The position numbers and the translations under genes were made by a program. A stretch of DNA of 57,962 nucleotides. It comes from Levilactobacillus acidifarinae DSM 19394 = JCM 15949 (lineage in GTDB: Bacteria > Bacillota > Bacilli > Lactobacillales > Lactobacillaceae). The notes below the pieces were generated by a model. It did no database searches and was not told the DNA's origin. It saw nothing but the letters and a program-made list of their open reading frames with translations. Below, piece after piece: positions 48,417 to 57,204 of this stretch (the stretch's first letter is position 1; every line of letters begins with the position of its first letter). The DNA lies in assembly GCF_001434835.1 (NCBI RefSeq), contig NZ_AZDV01000003.1, positions 231,654 through 289,615 on the forward strand, in the 5' to 3' direction.

Positions 48417-49883
48417 CTATTCGGGCATTTTTTGCACGTAACTGTGAATTTGTTTGATAATGGCCATCTTCTGGTCCCAACATTTCTGGGAAAGGTCGAC
48501 CGGGTACTTCTGCGGATTCAGGTCCCGTTTATATTCGGGCCACAGGTTGGCTAATGCTCCCCGGCAACGGTCCCGGACCGCCGAAAGCGTCGGTAACTTG
48601 TAAACCAACTGGCCGTCTTCAAAGATGGGTTGCAGAATTGGGCGGGCAATAAAGTCAGAAACCGTCTTGCTAATGTAGGTGAAGCTAGGATGGAACATGT
48701 ACAGGGCGTCTTCGTTCCGCGGGTCTTCACTGACCAGCGCCACGTAATCGCCTTCCGTCTTGCCGTCCGTCTTCTTGGTAATCCGCCAAACTTGTTTCTT
48801 GCCCGGCGTGGTGACCTTTTCGGCGTTGTTCGACAGCTTGATGGTCGGTTGCATCTGGCCCTGATCGTCCTCGATGGCGACCATCTTGTAGACCGCTCCT
48901 AAAGCGGGTTGGTCGAAGGCCGTGATCAGCTTAGTCCCAATGCCCCAGACGTCGATCTTGGCATCCTGCATCTTCAAGCTTTGAATGGTCTTTTCGTCCA
49001 AGTCGTTGGACGCAAAGATCTTGGCGTTCGGGAACCCCGCTTCGTCAAGCTTTTGCCGAACCCGCTTAGACAGATAGGCCATGTCCCCGGAATCGATCCG
49101 AACCCCTTGGAAGTTGATCTGATCGCCCATCTCTTGGGCCACTTTAATCGCGTTCGGCACCCCACTACGCAGGGTATCGTAAGTGTCTACTAAAAAAACA
49201 CAGTCGTGATGCGTCTGGGCGTAAGCCTTGAAGGCGTCGTAATCGTTCCCGTAAGTTTGGACCAACGCATGGGCGTGGGTGCCGCTAATGGGAATGCCAA
49301 AGAGTTTGCCGGCCCGGACGTTCGACGTGGCGTCAAAGCCCCCGATGTAAGCGGCCCGGGTGCCCCAAATCGCGGCGTCGAATTCCTGCGCCCGGCGCGT
49401 CCCAAATTCCATAAGCGCGTCGTCGCCGGCCACGGAGCGAATCCGGGCGGCCTTAGTGGCAATCAACGTTTGGTAGTTCAGAATGTTTAAGATGGCGGTT
49501 TCGACCAACTGGCAGTCGGCTAACGGCCCTTCGACCTGTAAAATGGGTTCGTGAGCGTAAACCAACTCCCCTTCAACGGCCGAACGGATCGAGCCGGTAA
49601 ATTTAAAGTTGGCTAAGTACGTCAAAAATTCTTCGGAATAGTCTTCAGCTTCTCGTAAGTAGTCAATATCGGTTTGGGAAAAACGTAAATTTTGGATATA
49701 ATGGACAACGTGTTCCAGTCCCGCGTAAACGGCATACCCGTTATGGAAGGGCATGTCGCGGAAGAACACTTCGAAAACGGCGTGTTTTTGCGCGATGCCC
49801 TCTTCAAAGTAAGTCTGGATCATGTTGATTTGGTAGGCATCCGTATGGAGCGTATAGCTGTCGTCAGGATACAAGTTCGTCAT
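48417..49883 (-). CDS. pncB: Nicotinate phosphoribosyltransferase
   Basis: A 488-residue enzyme making nicotinate mononucleotide. Typical parts are HTDAYQINMIQTYFEEG near the N-terminus, ALMEFGTRRAQEFDAAIWGTRAAYIGG (with the substrate-binding GTRR) and VRIDSGDMAYLSKRVR. A tight RBS AAGGAG lies upstream. It is placed just before nadE. Confidence 0.96.
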   Translation of the reverse strand: MTNLYPDDSYTLHTDAYQINMIQTYFEEGIAQKHAVFEVFFRDMPFHNGYAVYAGLEHVVHYIQNLRFSQTDIDYLREAEDYSEEFLTYLANFKFTGSIRSAVEGELVYAHEPILQVEGPLADCQLVETAILNILNYQTLIATKAARIRSVAGDDALMEFGTRRAQEFDAAIWGTRAAYIGGFDATSNVRAGKLFGIPISGTHAHALVQTYGNDYDAFKAYAQTHHDCVFLVDTYDTLRSGVPNAIKVAQEMGDQINFQGVRIDSGDMAYLSKRVRQKLDEAGFPNAKIFASNDLDEKTIQSLKMQDAKIDVWGIGTKLITAFDQPALGAVYKMVAIEDDQGQMQPTIKLSNNAEKVTTPGKKQVWRITKKTDGKTEGDYVALVSEDPRNEDALYMFHPSFTYISKTVSDFIARPILQPIFEDGQLVYKLPTLSAVRDRCRGALANLWPEYKRDLNPQKYPVDLSQKCWDQKMAIIKQIHSYVQKMPE

Positions 49884-49960
49884 AATGGATTTTACTCTCC
49901 TTAGCTCGATTTCAGCGCTGTAAGTTCCTTTAAAAGTGAGTCAACTGTTTCATTTTAGCA

Positions 49961-49978
49961 TGAAACCGGTTCATTATA
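49961..49978 (-). promoter_or_regulatory. pncB promoter region with a near-palindrome
   Basis: A TATAAT box (49978-49973) is directly followed by TGAACCGGTTTCA (49973-49961), a near-palindrome beside the start site, which may be an operator. A second TAAAAT box lies at about 49953. The -35 is weak. The 250 bases between pncB and the rightward tagA-type gene hold both promoters and no gene. Confidence 0.45.
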
Positions 49979-50133
49979 CTTATTTTCCATAGTAACAGAA
50001 ACAAAAATCTCAGCCCACTAACCCGGCTTATAAATTAAATGATAGCAAAGTCTGGCGTTCACCGCCAAAAATCGCCAATTTTTAGCATAGATTTTAAGGT
50101 CACCCGACCTTCACTTGGAAAGGAAGTTCCGCT

Positions 50134-50871
50134 ATGTCCTCAACGTTTCCGACCGTTACGGTCCTCGACATCCCCTTTATCAACACCACCGCCGCACAAT
50201 TCACGGCGGCTGTGCAACGCCGCATCGTGCAGCAACAAAGCACCTTCGTGGTGACCGCCAATCCCGAAATCGTGATGTACGCCCACGATCATCCGGATTA
50301 CCGCAAACTTTTGCAAACTGCGGACTACGTCACGCCCGACGGCATCGGCATCTTAAACGGGGCCCAAATTTTAGGCGACCCGCTACCCGAACGAATTACC
50401 GGTTTCGATACCCTGCAGGCCTTGCTGCAGTGGGGGAGCGACCAGCACCGTTCGGCCTATTTCGTCGGCGCCAAGCCCGCCGTAATTGCCCGGCTAAAAA
50501 CCATTCTCCCGCAACGCTACCCCGGTCTCAACATTGTGGGTCTGCGCGATGGGTACTTTGCGGACGCTCAAACCGTGGCTAACGACATCGCCACCCAAGC
50601 GCCCGATATGGTCTTTGCCGCCCTAGGCTTTCCCAAACAAGAACGCTTCATCGCCACTTATCGCCACACCACCCACGGCTTATGGATGGGCGTGGGGGGC
50701 AGCTTCGACGTGCTAGCGGGAACGGTGGCTCGGGCACCGGAATTCTGGCAAAAACACCACCTAGAGTGGTTCTACCGCACGGTCAAGGAACCCAAGCGGC
50801 TCAAACGTATCGCAGTCATTCCCCACTATCTCCGCTTAGTCAAGCAACAGGCTAAACGGCAAAAATCCTAA
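50134..50871 (+). CDS. tagA: WecG/TagA/CpsF family glycosyltransferase
   Basis: A 245-residue GT26 enzyme, probably N-acetylmannosamine transfer in wall teichoic acid linkage synthesis. It has FVVTANPEIVMYAHDHPDYRKLL, ADYVTPDGIGILNGAQILG and ALGFPKQERFIATYR. The short C-terminus with WYRTVKEPKRLKRI-like EWFYRTVKEPKRLKRI is as in TagA. It stands alone, away from other teichoic acid genes. Confidence 0.88.
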   Translation: MSSTFPTVTVLDIPFINTTAAQFTAAVQRRIVQQQSTFVVTANPEIVMYAHDHPDYRKLLQTADYVTPDGIGILNGAQILGDPLPERITGFDTLQALLQWGSDQHRSAYFVGAKPAVIARLKTILPQRYPGLNIVGLRDGYFADAQTVANDIATQAPDMVFAALGFPKQERFIATYRHTTHGLWMGVGGSFDVLAGTVARAPEFWQKHHLEWFYRTVKEPKRLKRIAVIPHYLRLVKQQAKRQKS

Positions 50872-50874
50872 ATC

Positions 50875-50922
50875 AAAGGCCTCACAGCCCCTTAGAGTCT
50901 CTAACGGTTGTGAGGCCTTTTT
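50875..50922. terminator. Bidirectional terminator between tagA and the GntR regulator
   Basis: AAAGGCCTCACA / TGTGAGGCCTTT, a perfect 12-bp stem with a 22-base loop, flanked by T-runs in both directions. Confidence 0.9.
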
Positions 50923-50937
50923 AATTTGGTTTAATGT

Positions 50938-51639
50938 CTATTTTTCCAAGTAAAATTCGAAACGTTCGCCCACGTACTGGGTCCGTACATATTCAAACGG
51001 TGTCCCGTCCTGCAGGTACGTCACCTGACGTAACCGCAAAATCGCATCCCCGCGTTTGATATTCAAGTATTCGGCAATGCGTTCGGACGCCGACATAGCC
51101 GACACCGTTTGCTGAGCCTTACCCGGACTCAACTGCTTCTTGTCTTCTAAGGCGCGGTAAAGGGAGCTAGTAACTTCCTTTTTATTCAACCCCTTGACTA
51201 AGCGGTCCGGTACCGTTGCGACCTCAAAACAAATCGGCACGTCATCGCCGTAACGAATCCGTTCCATTCGCAAAACCAGGTCGTCTTCGTGTAGTTTCAA
51301 TTTCTCGGCTTCACTGAGCGACGGACTCATCACGTGGTAGGAGATCGTCTTACTGGACGGTTGCTTGCCCTGGGCCAACATTAAATCGGTAAAGCTGGTC
51401 ACTCCGGACATCTTTTCTTGCACCTTTTGGTTGGCCACGTAGGTCCCCGAACCCACTTGGCGTTCGAGAATTCCTTCGTCGACCAGGGTCTGAATGGCCT
51501 GCCGTAGCGTCATCCGACTCACATCAAAATCGCGTGAGAGCTCCCGTTCTGATGGGATTCGGTCCCCCACGGCCCACTTACCGGCTTCGATGGCCCGTTT
51601 AATGTCGTTATGAATTTGAATATAAATCGGTGAACTCAC
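50938..51639 (-). CDS. nagR: GntR/HutC family regulator, NagR-like
   Basis: A 233-residue repressor. N-terminal winged helix with PIYIQIHNDIKRAIEAGKW and SERELSRDFDVSRMTLRQAIQTLVDEGILERQVGSGT. C-terminal UTRA effector domain with MERIRYGDDVPICFEVATVP. It is directly downstream of nagA, and a matching operator is found in the nagA promoter. GTG 51639 has better RBS spacing than ATG 51651. It likely senses an amino sugar phosphate. Confidence 0.85.
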   Translation of the reverse strand: MSSPIYIQIHNDIKRAIEAGKWAVGDRIPSERELSRDFDVSRMTLRQAIQTLVDEGILERQVGSGTYVANQKVQEKMSGVTSFTDLMLAQGKQPSSKTISYHVMSPSLSEAEKLKLHEDDLVLRMERIRYGDDVPICFEVATVPDRLVKGLNKKEVTSSLYRALEDKKQLSPGKAQQTVSAMSASERIAEYLNIKRGDAILRLRQVTYLQDGTPFEYVRTQYVGERFEFYLEK

Positions 51640-51666
51640 AGCACCCAACATCCCTTCTAAATCTAC

Positions 51667-52809
51667 TTACTCCGCGGTGTGTGCAAACCGACGTCCCAGA
51701 CTGTAGGTGGCTTGCAGGTGCAAGTCGCGCGTCATCAGGTTCAAGTCGGCATCGCGACCCACGGTTAATTTACCTTTTTGTGTCAAACCGAACTCTTCGG
51801 CCTGGTTGACCGCACTCATTTGCACGGCGTCGTTGACGTCACAGCCCGTGAAATCAATCACGTTCCGGAAAGCTTCGTCGTAGCGTAAGACGGAGCCGGC
51901 CAAGTTGCCACTTTCGAGACGGGCTTGCCGGTCCTTGACGATGACATTTTGGCCACCCAACTCACTCACGCCTTCGGGCATTCCCTTGGCCCGCATGGAG
52001 TCCGTCACCAGTTCCAAACGGTGCGGCCCCTTTTGTTCGTAGGCCAGCTTGATCATGTCTGGGACGATGTGGAACCCATCACAGATGATCTCACAGTACA
52101 GGTTGTCCTCGAGCATCGCGTGGCCGGTCACCCCGGGTTCGCGGTGACGTAACCCTCGTTGCGCGTTGTACAAATGCGTCACGTGGGTCGCCCGGCTGTT
52201 GAGTAACTGTTCGCGCGTTGCGTTGGAGTGACCCACGGACGGCACGATGCCATTGGCTAAGCAATAACTCTCGAATTTGGCCGCACCCGCGTCTTCGGGA
52301 GCGTAGGTGATCAACTTCACCCGGTGCCCAGACAACTGGTTCCAGCGTTCGAGCAACGCCACGTCGGGGTCCTTAATGTATTTCTCGGGTTGTGCGCCCT
52401 TGAAGATTGCCGCAATAAACGGCCCTTCCAAGTGCACCCCTTGAATCACGGGATTTTCTTCGGCCGCCACCGCGATCCCCCGCATGGCGTGATCGATGGC
52501 GTCGTTAGACTGCGTCATAGTCGTCGGGAAAAGTGACGTAATCCCCTCGTTCACCATGTCGGTGACCATCTCGTTGATCTGATCGGGGTCCCCATCCATA
52601 CTATCATAGCTGTACCCCCCATGACTATGGACATCGATAAATCCCGGAACGATCGTTTGACCCGTCACCACGTGAATCTCATCGGCGGGACGGGGCCGAA
52701 AATCGGCGACCGGTCCCACGGCTTCAATCTGGCGGTCAAACCGAACGTACCCGTCGTCGATGACCTCATCACCGGTGTAAATCTTGGCGTGTTTTAAGAC
52801 AATGCTCAT
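51667..52809 (-). CDS. nagA: N-acetylglucosamine-6-phosphate deacetylase
   Basis: A 380-residue amidohydrolase that removes acetate from GlcNAc-6-P. Metal motif VPGFIDVHSHGGYSYD, then GVHLEGPFI with the catalytic Glu, PSVGHSNATREQ, THLYNAQRGLRHREPGVTG, and DSMRAKG near the active Asp. ATG 52809 has GGAGGAGAAAC upstream. In operon with the GntR regulator. Confidence 0.95.
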   Translation of the reverse strand: MSIVLKHAKIYTGDEVIDDGYVRFDRQIEAVGPVADFRPRPADEIHVVTGQTIVPGFIDVHSHGGYSYDSMDGDPDQINEMVTDMVNEGITSLFPTTMTQSNDAIDHAMRGIAVAAEENPVIQGVHLEGPFIAAIFKGAQPEKYIKDPDVALLERWNQLSGHRVKLITYAPEDAGAAKFESYCLANGIVPSVGHSNATREQLLNSRATHVTHLYNAQRGLRHREPGVTGHAMLEDNLYCEIICDGFHIVPDMIKLAYEQKGPHRLELVTDSMRAKGMPEGVSELGGQNVIVKDRQARLESGNLAGSVLRYDEAFRNVIDFTGCDVNDAVQMSAVNQAEEFGLTQKGKLTVGRDADLNLMTRDLHLQATYSLGRRFAHTAE

Positions 52810-52850
52810 GTTTCTCCTCCTCAATTAAGGCTCAAGCTATCAACATTGTC

Positions 52851-52879
52851 ATTATAATCGGTATAGACCAGCGTTGCAA
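52851..52879 (-). promoter_or_regulatory. nagA promoter with NagR operator in the spacer
   Basis: TTGCAA (52879-52874), 17-base spacer, TATAAT (52856-52851). The spacer holds TGGTCTATACCGA, a dre/NagR-type dyad close to TGGTCTATACCA. Repressor binding there would block RNA polymerase. Confidence 0.8.
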
Positions 52880-52887
52880 CCCACAAG

Positions 52888-53691
52888 TTAGTGACTATTG
52901 GCATTATCCTTAGCCACCGTGGCGTCGATGCCTTTGACCACCGCCGTCATCAGCCCCGCCTCTTCCATCGCGAGTAACCCGGCAACGGTGCTGCCCCCCG
53001 GTGAGGCCACTTGATCGATCAAGGCAAACGGAATCTTATCACTCTTTAAAATCATCTTAGCGGACCCCAGGGTGGCTTGGGCCGCGATTTGGGTCGCCTG
53101 TTGCTTGGTCAGACCGTACTTGACGCCGGCCCGGCTTAAACTATCGATAAACAGGTCAATGTACGCCGGTGAACTCCCGGCCAAGGCACTGAAGACCCCA
53201 AATTGATCTTCGGCTAACTCGGTGGTGGTCCCAATGGCGCCAAAAACGCCCAAAGCGCTGGTCAGCTTACCCCCGGTCAACTGATCGTTAGCCGCGACGG
53301 CCGTCATCCCCGCACCAATCTCAACGTTGACGTTGGGTAACGTCCGTAAAATTGGAACGCTGGGCCCGACTAGCTGGGCCATAGCGTCGAGCGACAACCC
53401 CGCCACGATTGAAATTAACGTGGTCTGACCATCTGCGAGTGCGTCCTTGATTTCGGTTAACACGGCCGGTGCAACGTTCGGCGTCACCGCCAAGACCACC
53501 AGATCACTTTCGGTGGCCACCGCCGCATTGGTCGGCGCCGTCATCAAGTTATGCTGCGTCGCGTAAGGGCCGTAGCTCTCCTGACGATGACTGTGAACAA
53601 TAATATCGTCCGGTAAAAAGGCCTTCGCCCGTAAAAGACCGCTAATAATGGCTTGGGCCATACCGCCAACCCCGATAAAACCAATATTCAT
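52888..53691 (-). CDS. proC: Pyrroline-5-carboxylate reductase
   Basis: A 267-residue enzyme for the last step of proline synthesis, from NAD(P)H and P5C. Rossmann motif IGFIGVGGMAQAIISGLL, LVVLAVTPNVAPAVL, and the active region AGSSPAYIDLFIDSLSRAGVKYGL with VASPGGSTVAGL. ATG 53691 is behind AAGGAGGAAATCAGG. Transcribed alone, with a long leader. Confidence 0.95.
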   Translation of the reverse strand: MNIGFIGVGGMAQAIISGLLRAKAFLPDDIIVHSHRQESYGPYATQHNLMTAPTNAAVATESDLVVLAVTPNVAPAVLTEIKDALADGQTTLISIVAGLSLDAMAQLVGPSVPILRTLPNVNVEIGAGMTAVAANDQLTGGKLTSALGVFGAIGTTTELAEDQFGVFSALAGSSPAYIDLFIDSLSRAGVKYGLTKQQATQIAAQATLGSAKMILKSDKIPFALIDQVASPGGSTVAGLLAMEEAGLMTAVVKGIDATVAKDNANSH

Positions 53692-53901
53692 CCTGATTTC
53701 CTCCTTGGTGACTGGCAAAGTGTGTCGGCCCCGATAATCCCGCCAACCGTGACAGCGAATACATTTAACGGCAAACCGGGGTACCTCCCAATGGTCTAGG
53801 AGCGGCGTACCCGTTAACGATAATCTTTGGCTTTCCGTTTAAGCTGACTGGTCTGGTTTCGTAATTAAGTCGACTTTAGCGAAAAAAACGTGACTTGTCA
53901 A
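53692..53901 (-). promoter_or_regulatory. proC promoter and structured 5' leader
   Basis: TTGACA (53901-53896), 17-base spacer, TAAAGT (53878-53873). The leader is about 175 bases. It can form a composite hairpin: GGGTAC / GTACCC (53812-53807 with 53784-53779) with inner CTCC / GGAG, and an outer TTAACG / CGTTAA pair. No T-box sequence (AGGGTGGNACCGCG) or terminator is seen in the leader, so any switch would act on translation. Confidence 0.65.
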
Positions 53902-53912
53902 TTTTTTTCAAT

Positions 53913-53945
53913 AAAAAAAGGAACTCAGTCCGATGACTGAATTCC
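53913..53945 (-). terminator. Terminator of tRNA-Tyr and tRNA-Gln
   Basis: GGAA-x-TCAGTC / GACTGA-x-TTCC with an ATCG loop, followed by TTTTTTTATT on the leftward strand. Confidence 0.88.
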
Positions 53946-53965
53946 GTCCGAGGTGGTTCTCCTGA

Positions 53966-54037
53966 TTGGGCTAGCTGGGTTCGAACCAGCGCATCACGGG
54001 ATCAAAACCCGTTGCCTTACCACTTGGCTATAGCCCA
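53966..54037 (-). tRNA. tRNA-Gln(TTG)
   Basis: Acceptor TGGGCTA / TAGCCCA, anticodon arm ACGGG-TTTTGAT-CCCGT with anticodon TTG, T-arm GCTGG-TTCGAAC-CCAGC, discriminator A. Confidence 0.95.
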
Positions 54038-54045
54038 ATAAAAAT

Positions 54046-54127
54046 GGAGGGGAGTGGATTCGAACCACCGAACCCGAAGGAGCGGATTTACAGTCCGCCG
54101 CGTTTAGCCAGACTTCGCTACCCCTCC
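54046..54127 (-). tRNA. tRNA-Tyr(GTA)
   Basis: Acceptor GGAGGGG / CCCCTCC-type pairing, anticodon arm GCGGA-CTGTAAA-TCCGC (anticodon GTA), long variable arm, T-arm GGTGG-TTCGAAT-CCACT. Confidence 0.93.
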
Positions 54128-54162
54128 AAAAACTTGAAACGTCGTAACGAATCAACTTCACT

Positions 54163-54191
54163 ATCATACAAAAATCTGCATAAACCGTCAA
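54163..54191 (-). promoter_or_regulatory. tRNA-Tyr/tRNA-Gln promoter
   Basis: TTGACG (54191-54186), 17-base spacer, TATGAT (54168-54163), 36 bases before tRNA-Tyr. It lies at the end of the phosphoesterase gene's downstream flank. Confidence 0.8.
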
Positions 54192-54209
54192 GTCTTTTTC
54201 TAACTTTTT

Positions 54210-55025
54210 TTAATTTAGGTCCAAAATTCTTAAGCGCCGCTGCCATTCCGTGAAGTAATCCAGCGTTTCCCACTCGTTAATTCGTCGGTTATGGTAGCCT
54301 AAGGCCTGATTGTAGTACCAGGTATCTCCGAGGTGTTGGGGCCAATAGTGCCGGTGTAAGTGCCCGAATTGAACGGCCGCTACCCGGTATTGGGCAAACA
54401 GCTCCCCCAGTCGCGGGCTCCCCATCAGCGCGTTGGCCATGTTCCAAAACCGATTATCCTGGGTGTATAAAATAAACTCGCGTCGCGGGACAAAGTGGGT
54501 CATCACCAGCACCCGTTTGTCTTGTTGCTGGGCTTGCGCTAATTGGGCCGTTAATTGCGCGTAGACCCGCTTGAAGCGTTGCGCGTCACTGAGGGTTTGG
54601 GGAATGCTGCCATCGACCCAAAACGCGTTTTTCCAGGCCAGAAAGTTCCGTCCGGTCAGGTTATCGGCAAAGCCGTAATCGTACCACCCGTTGTTCCCCA
54701 AAACGCGCCAATTGGTCCCGGGGAGGTCCAACCATTGATGATGCAGATAGGTGGGCGTCAGCGCCGTTTCTAGGGCCGCCTCGGTAACGTCGTGGAGCAT
54801 GTCGTGGTTCCCGGCAATGAACCGTACCTGTGCGGGGGCAAACTGCCGCTGTAAACTTTCGGCAATCTGAACGGACTGCTCGAAATGATTGGTCAGGTCC
54901 CCGGCAATCAGGTACACGCCTACCCGCTGTTGCTTTAAGTAGGCCACTTGACGGGGGACCATGGCGACCGGATCGGTCTGGTTGACGTCGAAGTGCAAAT
55001 CACTAATTAGGGCTACCCGAACCAT
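54210..55025 (-). CDS. Calcineurin-like metallophosphoesterase
   Basis: A 271-residue enzyme. Metal-binding motifs in order: ISDLHFDVN (D-x-H), IAGDLTNHF (GD), IAGNHDML (GNHD), VMTHFV (H) and QFGHLHRHYW (G-H-x-H). Start has GGAGGGGG. Substrate unknown; family members hydrolyse phosphodiesters or nucleotides. Confidence 0.9.
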   Translation of the reverse strand: MVRVALISDLHFDVNQTDPVAMVPRQVAYLKQQRVGVYLIAGDLTNHFEQSVQIAESLQRQFAPAQVRFIAGNHDMLHDVTEAALETALTPTYLHHQWLDLPGTNWRVLGNNGWYDYGFADNLTGRNFLAWKNAFWVDGSIPQTLSDAQRFKRVYAQLTAQLAQAQQQDKRVLVMTHFVPRREFILYTQDNRFWNMANALMGSPRLGELFAQYRVAAVQFGHLHRHYWPQHLGDTWYYNQALGYHNRRINEWETLDYFTEWQRRLRILDLN

Positions 55026-55046
55026 CAGTACCCCCTCCTTTCCAGC

Positions 55047-55087
55047 AAAAAAGTGCCACGCTAGTTTGGTCTAGCGTAGCACTTTTT
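55047..55087. terminator. Bidirectional terminator between dtpT and the phosphoesterase gene
   Basis: AAAAAGTGC-x-ACGCTAG / CTAGCGT-x-GCACTTTTT with a TTTGGT loop. T-runs lie on both sides. Confidence 0.9.
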
Positions 55088-55101
55088 CTTCATTTATGGG
55101 G

Positions 55102-56580
55102 TTATTTAATCCCCGCCATTAAACTCTTGATTGGTTTAACTAAAGCAAACAGAATGACCCCCGCAACTAAGGCCACGATGGCGACCCCCATGAAGTAGGC
55201 CCCTTCGTTTCCTGGCGTGTAGAGCTTAACGATTTGCGCGTTGACCGCTTGGCCGGCGGAATCCGCTAAGAACCACATACTCATCATTTGTGACTGGAAG
55301 GCCCGTGGTGCCAGTTTCGTCGTCACGGACAAGCCAATTGGTGAAATCAATAATTCGGCGATTTCAACTACGGCCCAGCTTCCGACTAACCATAACGGGC
55401 TAACCTTAGTCCCCGTCCCAAACATCGTGACCGGAATCACCATGATCAGGTAAGAAATCCCGGCAAAAATCATCCCGGTCGCGAACTTAGCGGGCGAACT
55501 TGGTTGGTTCTTCCCCCAACGATCCCACAGCATCGCGAAAATTGGCGTGTAGATCAGGATGAATAACGGGTTCAAGGATTGATACCAAGCCGGTAAGATG
55601 TGTAACCCTAAGAAGTTATTATTCGTCTGGTTAGCGGCGAATAAGGCTAAGACGGATGAGCCTTGTTCTTCAATGGCCCAGAAAATAGCGGCCGCGATGA
55701 ACAGACCTAAGTACGCCCAAACGTGCTTCCGTTCAGTCGCCGTAACCTTCTTACTGGTCAAGAAGACCGTGAAGTAAACGACTGGCGTAGCAATGGCAAT
55801 GATCGACAGTAACAGCACGAAGTTATTAATGTTTAAAGCACCTAAGATGCTCATCAATAACAGAACTAACCCGAAGGCCACTAAACCAACGATCACCCGG
55901 ACCGTCAGCTTCTTCATGTCGCCGGGTTCCAGCGGATCGGTTGGGTACAAGCTGTCCTTACTCAGGTACTTGCGACCGCCAATCCAGTATTGAACGAGCC
56001 CTAAGAACATCCCGATAGCCGCTAAGGAGAACCCTAAGTGGAAGTTGTAGCTCAGTCCGAGCCACCCAACCAGGTATGGCGCCACCAAGGACCCTAAGTT
56101 GATCCCGAAGACGAAAATCGTAAACCCAGAATCTCGTCGTGGATCCCCTGCATCATACAGGCTCCCAACCATTTCAGAAACGTTAGGCTTTAATAACCCG
56201 GTCCCTAAGACAATTAATAAGATGGAAACGAATAAGGCCATTTTACCGGCAGGAACCGATAACGCAATGTGCCCGAACATGATGAGGACCCCACCGATAA
56301 AGACGGTCCGGCGACTCCCCCAAACCCGGTCACTTAAGTACCCTCCCAAAACAGAGGACAAATAAACCATGGATCCGTAGATGGACATCACTGAGGCGGC
56401 GGTTCCTTGATCGAACCCTAACCCACCCTTAGTGACGGAATAGTACATGTAGTAGATCAGGATGGCGCGCATCCCGTAGTAACTGAACCGTTCCCACATT
56501 TCGGTGAAGAACAGCGTGGATAACCCACGTGGTTGGCCAAAGAATGATTTATCTTGGCTGACTTCCGATTTGTTATTCAA
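55102..56580 (-). CDS. dtpT: Di-/tripeptide transporter, POT family
   Basis: A 492-residue proton-coupled peptide importer. The first helix block has FTEMWERFSYYGMRAIL (the ExxERFxYYG motif) and a GGYLSDRVWGSRR loop. Twelve or more hydrophobic segments are seen up to GVILFALVKP. It starts at TTG 56580 behind GGAGGTATT. It feeds amino acid supply in lactobacilli. Confidence 0.95.
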   Translation of the reverse strand: MNNKSEVSQDKSFFGQPRGLSTLFFTEMWERFSYYGMRAILIYYMYYSVTKGGLGFDQGTAASVMSIYGSMVYLSSVLGGYLSDRVWGSRRTVFIGGVLIMFGHIALSVPAGKMALFVSILLIVLGTGLLKPNVSEMVGSLYDAGDPRRDSGFTIFVFGINLGSLVAPYLVGWLGLSYNFHLGFSLAAIGMFLGLVQYWIGGRKYLSKDSLYPTDPLEPGDMKKLTVRVIVGLVAFGLVLLLMSILGALNINNFVLLLSIIAIATPVVYFTVFLTSKKVTATERKHVWAYLGLFIAAAIFWAIEEQGSSVLALFAANQTNNNFLGLHILPAWYQSLNPLFILIYTPIFAMLWDRWGKNQPSSPAKFATGMIFAGISYLIMVIPVTMFGTGTKVSPLWLVGSWAVVEIAELLISPIGLSVTTKLAPRAFQSQMMSMWFLADSAGQAVNAQIVKLYTPGNEGAYFMGVAIVALVAGVILFALVKPIKSLMAGIK

Positions 56581-56694
56581 GTTGATAATACCTCCATTGC
56601 ATTCGTCAAAAACTATATTTATGCTCCGTAAGGAATAACGGTCGGCCTTAAAGTGTATGAATATCTCATAGGCCTCTCATAAAACATAGTGATA

Positions 56695-56749
56695 ATTATA
56701 ATCCATGAAGGGTTATTAAGCAACGTTTTTTGGAATGTAAACGCCTTCA
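56695..56749 (-). promoter_or_regulatory. dtpT promoter with a cre-like site upstream
   Basis: TTGCTT (56723-56718), 17-base spacer, TATAAT (56700-56695). The cre-like TGTAAACGCCTTCA (56736-56749, 13 of 14 to consensus) lies upstream of the -35. The leader of about 115 bases has no clear riboswitch. Confidence 0.6.
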
Positions 56750-56879
56750 TAACCGGTAAAACTTGATTTGAATAATGAATAAAAAATTAGCCGTCTCATG
56801 CAATCTTCTTATTTTTTATTCATTTCCATCTTAAAAACGCTTCCGTCTAAATGAGAGGGTCACCTCCTGATTTAACGTA

Positions 56880-56911
56880 AAAAAATTCAGCCCCGAGAGG
56901 CTGAATTTTTT
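56880..56911. terminator. Terminator after the PTS genes
   Basis: AAATTCAGCC / GGCTGAATTT with a short CCGAGA-type loop and T-runs both ways; the A-T part overlaps the end of the IIA gene. Confidence 0.85.
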
Positions 56912-57203
56912 AAACTTCACTCGATTCTGATAATAATGCTTGAACTAATTCATAATTGCTCTCAACGGCCATGAGCGTGTCCATGGCGTGGCACGTCAAA
57001 ATATCTGGTGACGTCTGCTGATCCGCTAAACGAGCCGTCAATTGATTTTGGGCCTGATGCGCGGTCACCAAGTGGCTTCGTCCGGACTGTAAGGTCAACG
57101 CCTGTCCTTGACGGTGAACGGTAATGGCGTGAAATAATTCCTGTTTGGCCTGCCCGGCAGCCAGTAAGATCTGCATGGCCAGTTGGTCATTACTGGGCGT
57201 CAT
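56910..57203 (-). CDS. PTS lactose/cellobiose IIA component
   Basis: A 97-residue, all-helical IIA protein. The start is at ATG 57203, 1 base after the IIB stop. The family segment AMQILLAAGQAKQELFHAI and the phosphorylated His in SHLVTAHQAQNQL are visible. It receives phosphate from HPr and passes it to IIB. No IIC is next to it in the window. Confidence 0.88.
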   Translation of the reverse strand: MTPSNDQLAMQILLAAGQAKQELFHAITVHRQGQALTLQSGRSHLVTAHQAQNQLTARLADQQTSPDILTCHAMDTLMAVESNYELVQALLSESSEV

Positions 57204-57204
57204 C

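Noticed and set aside
46528..49490. Long alternative frames over sprT, nadE and pncB
   Set aside because: Overlap with certain enzyme genes; Arg/Pro-rich shadows caused by GC-rich third positions.
53692..53870. T-box riboswitch in the proC leader
   Set aside because: The conserved AGGGTGGNACCGCG box and an associated terminator are absent.
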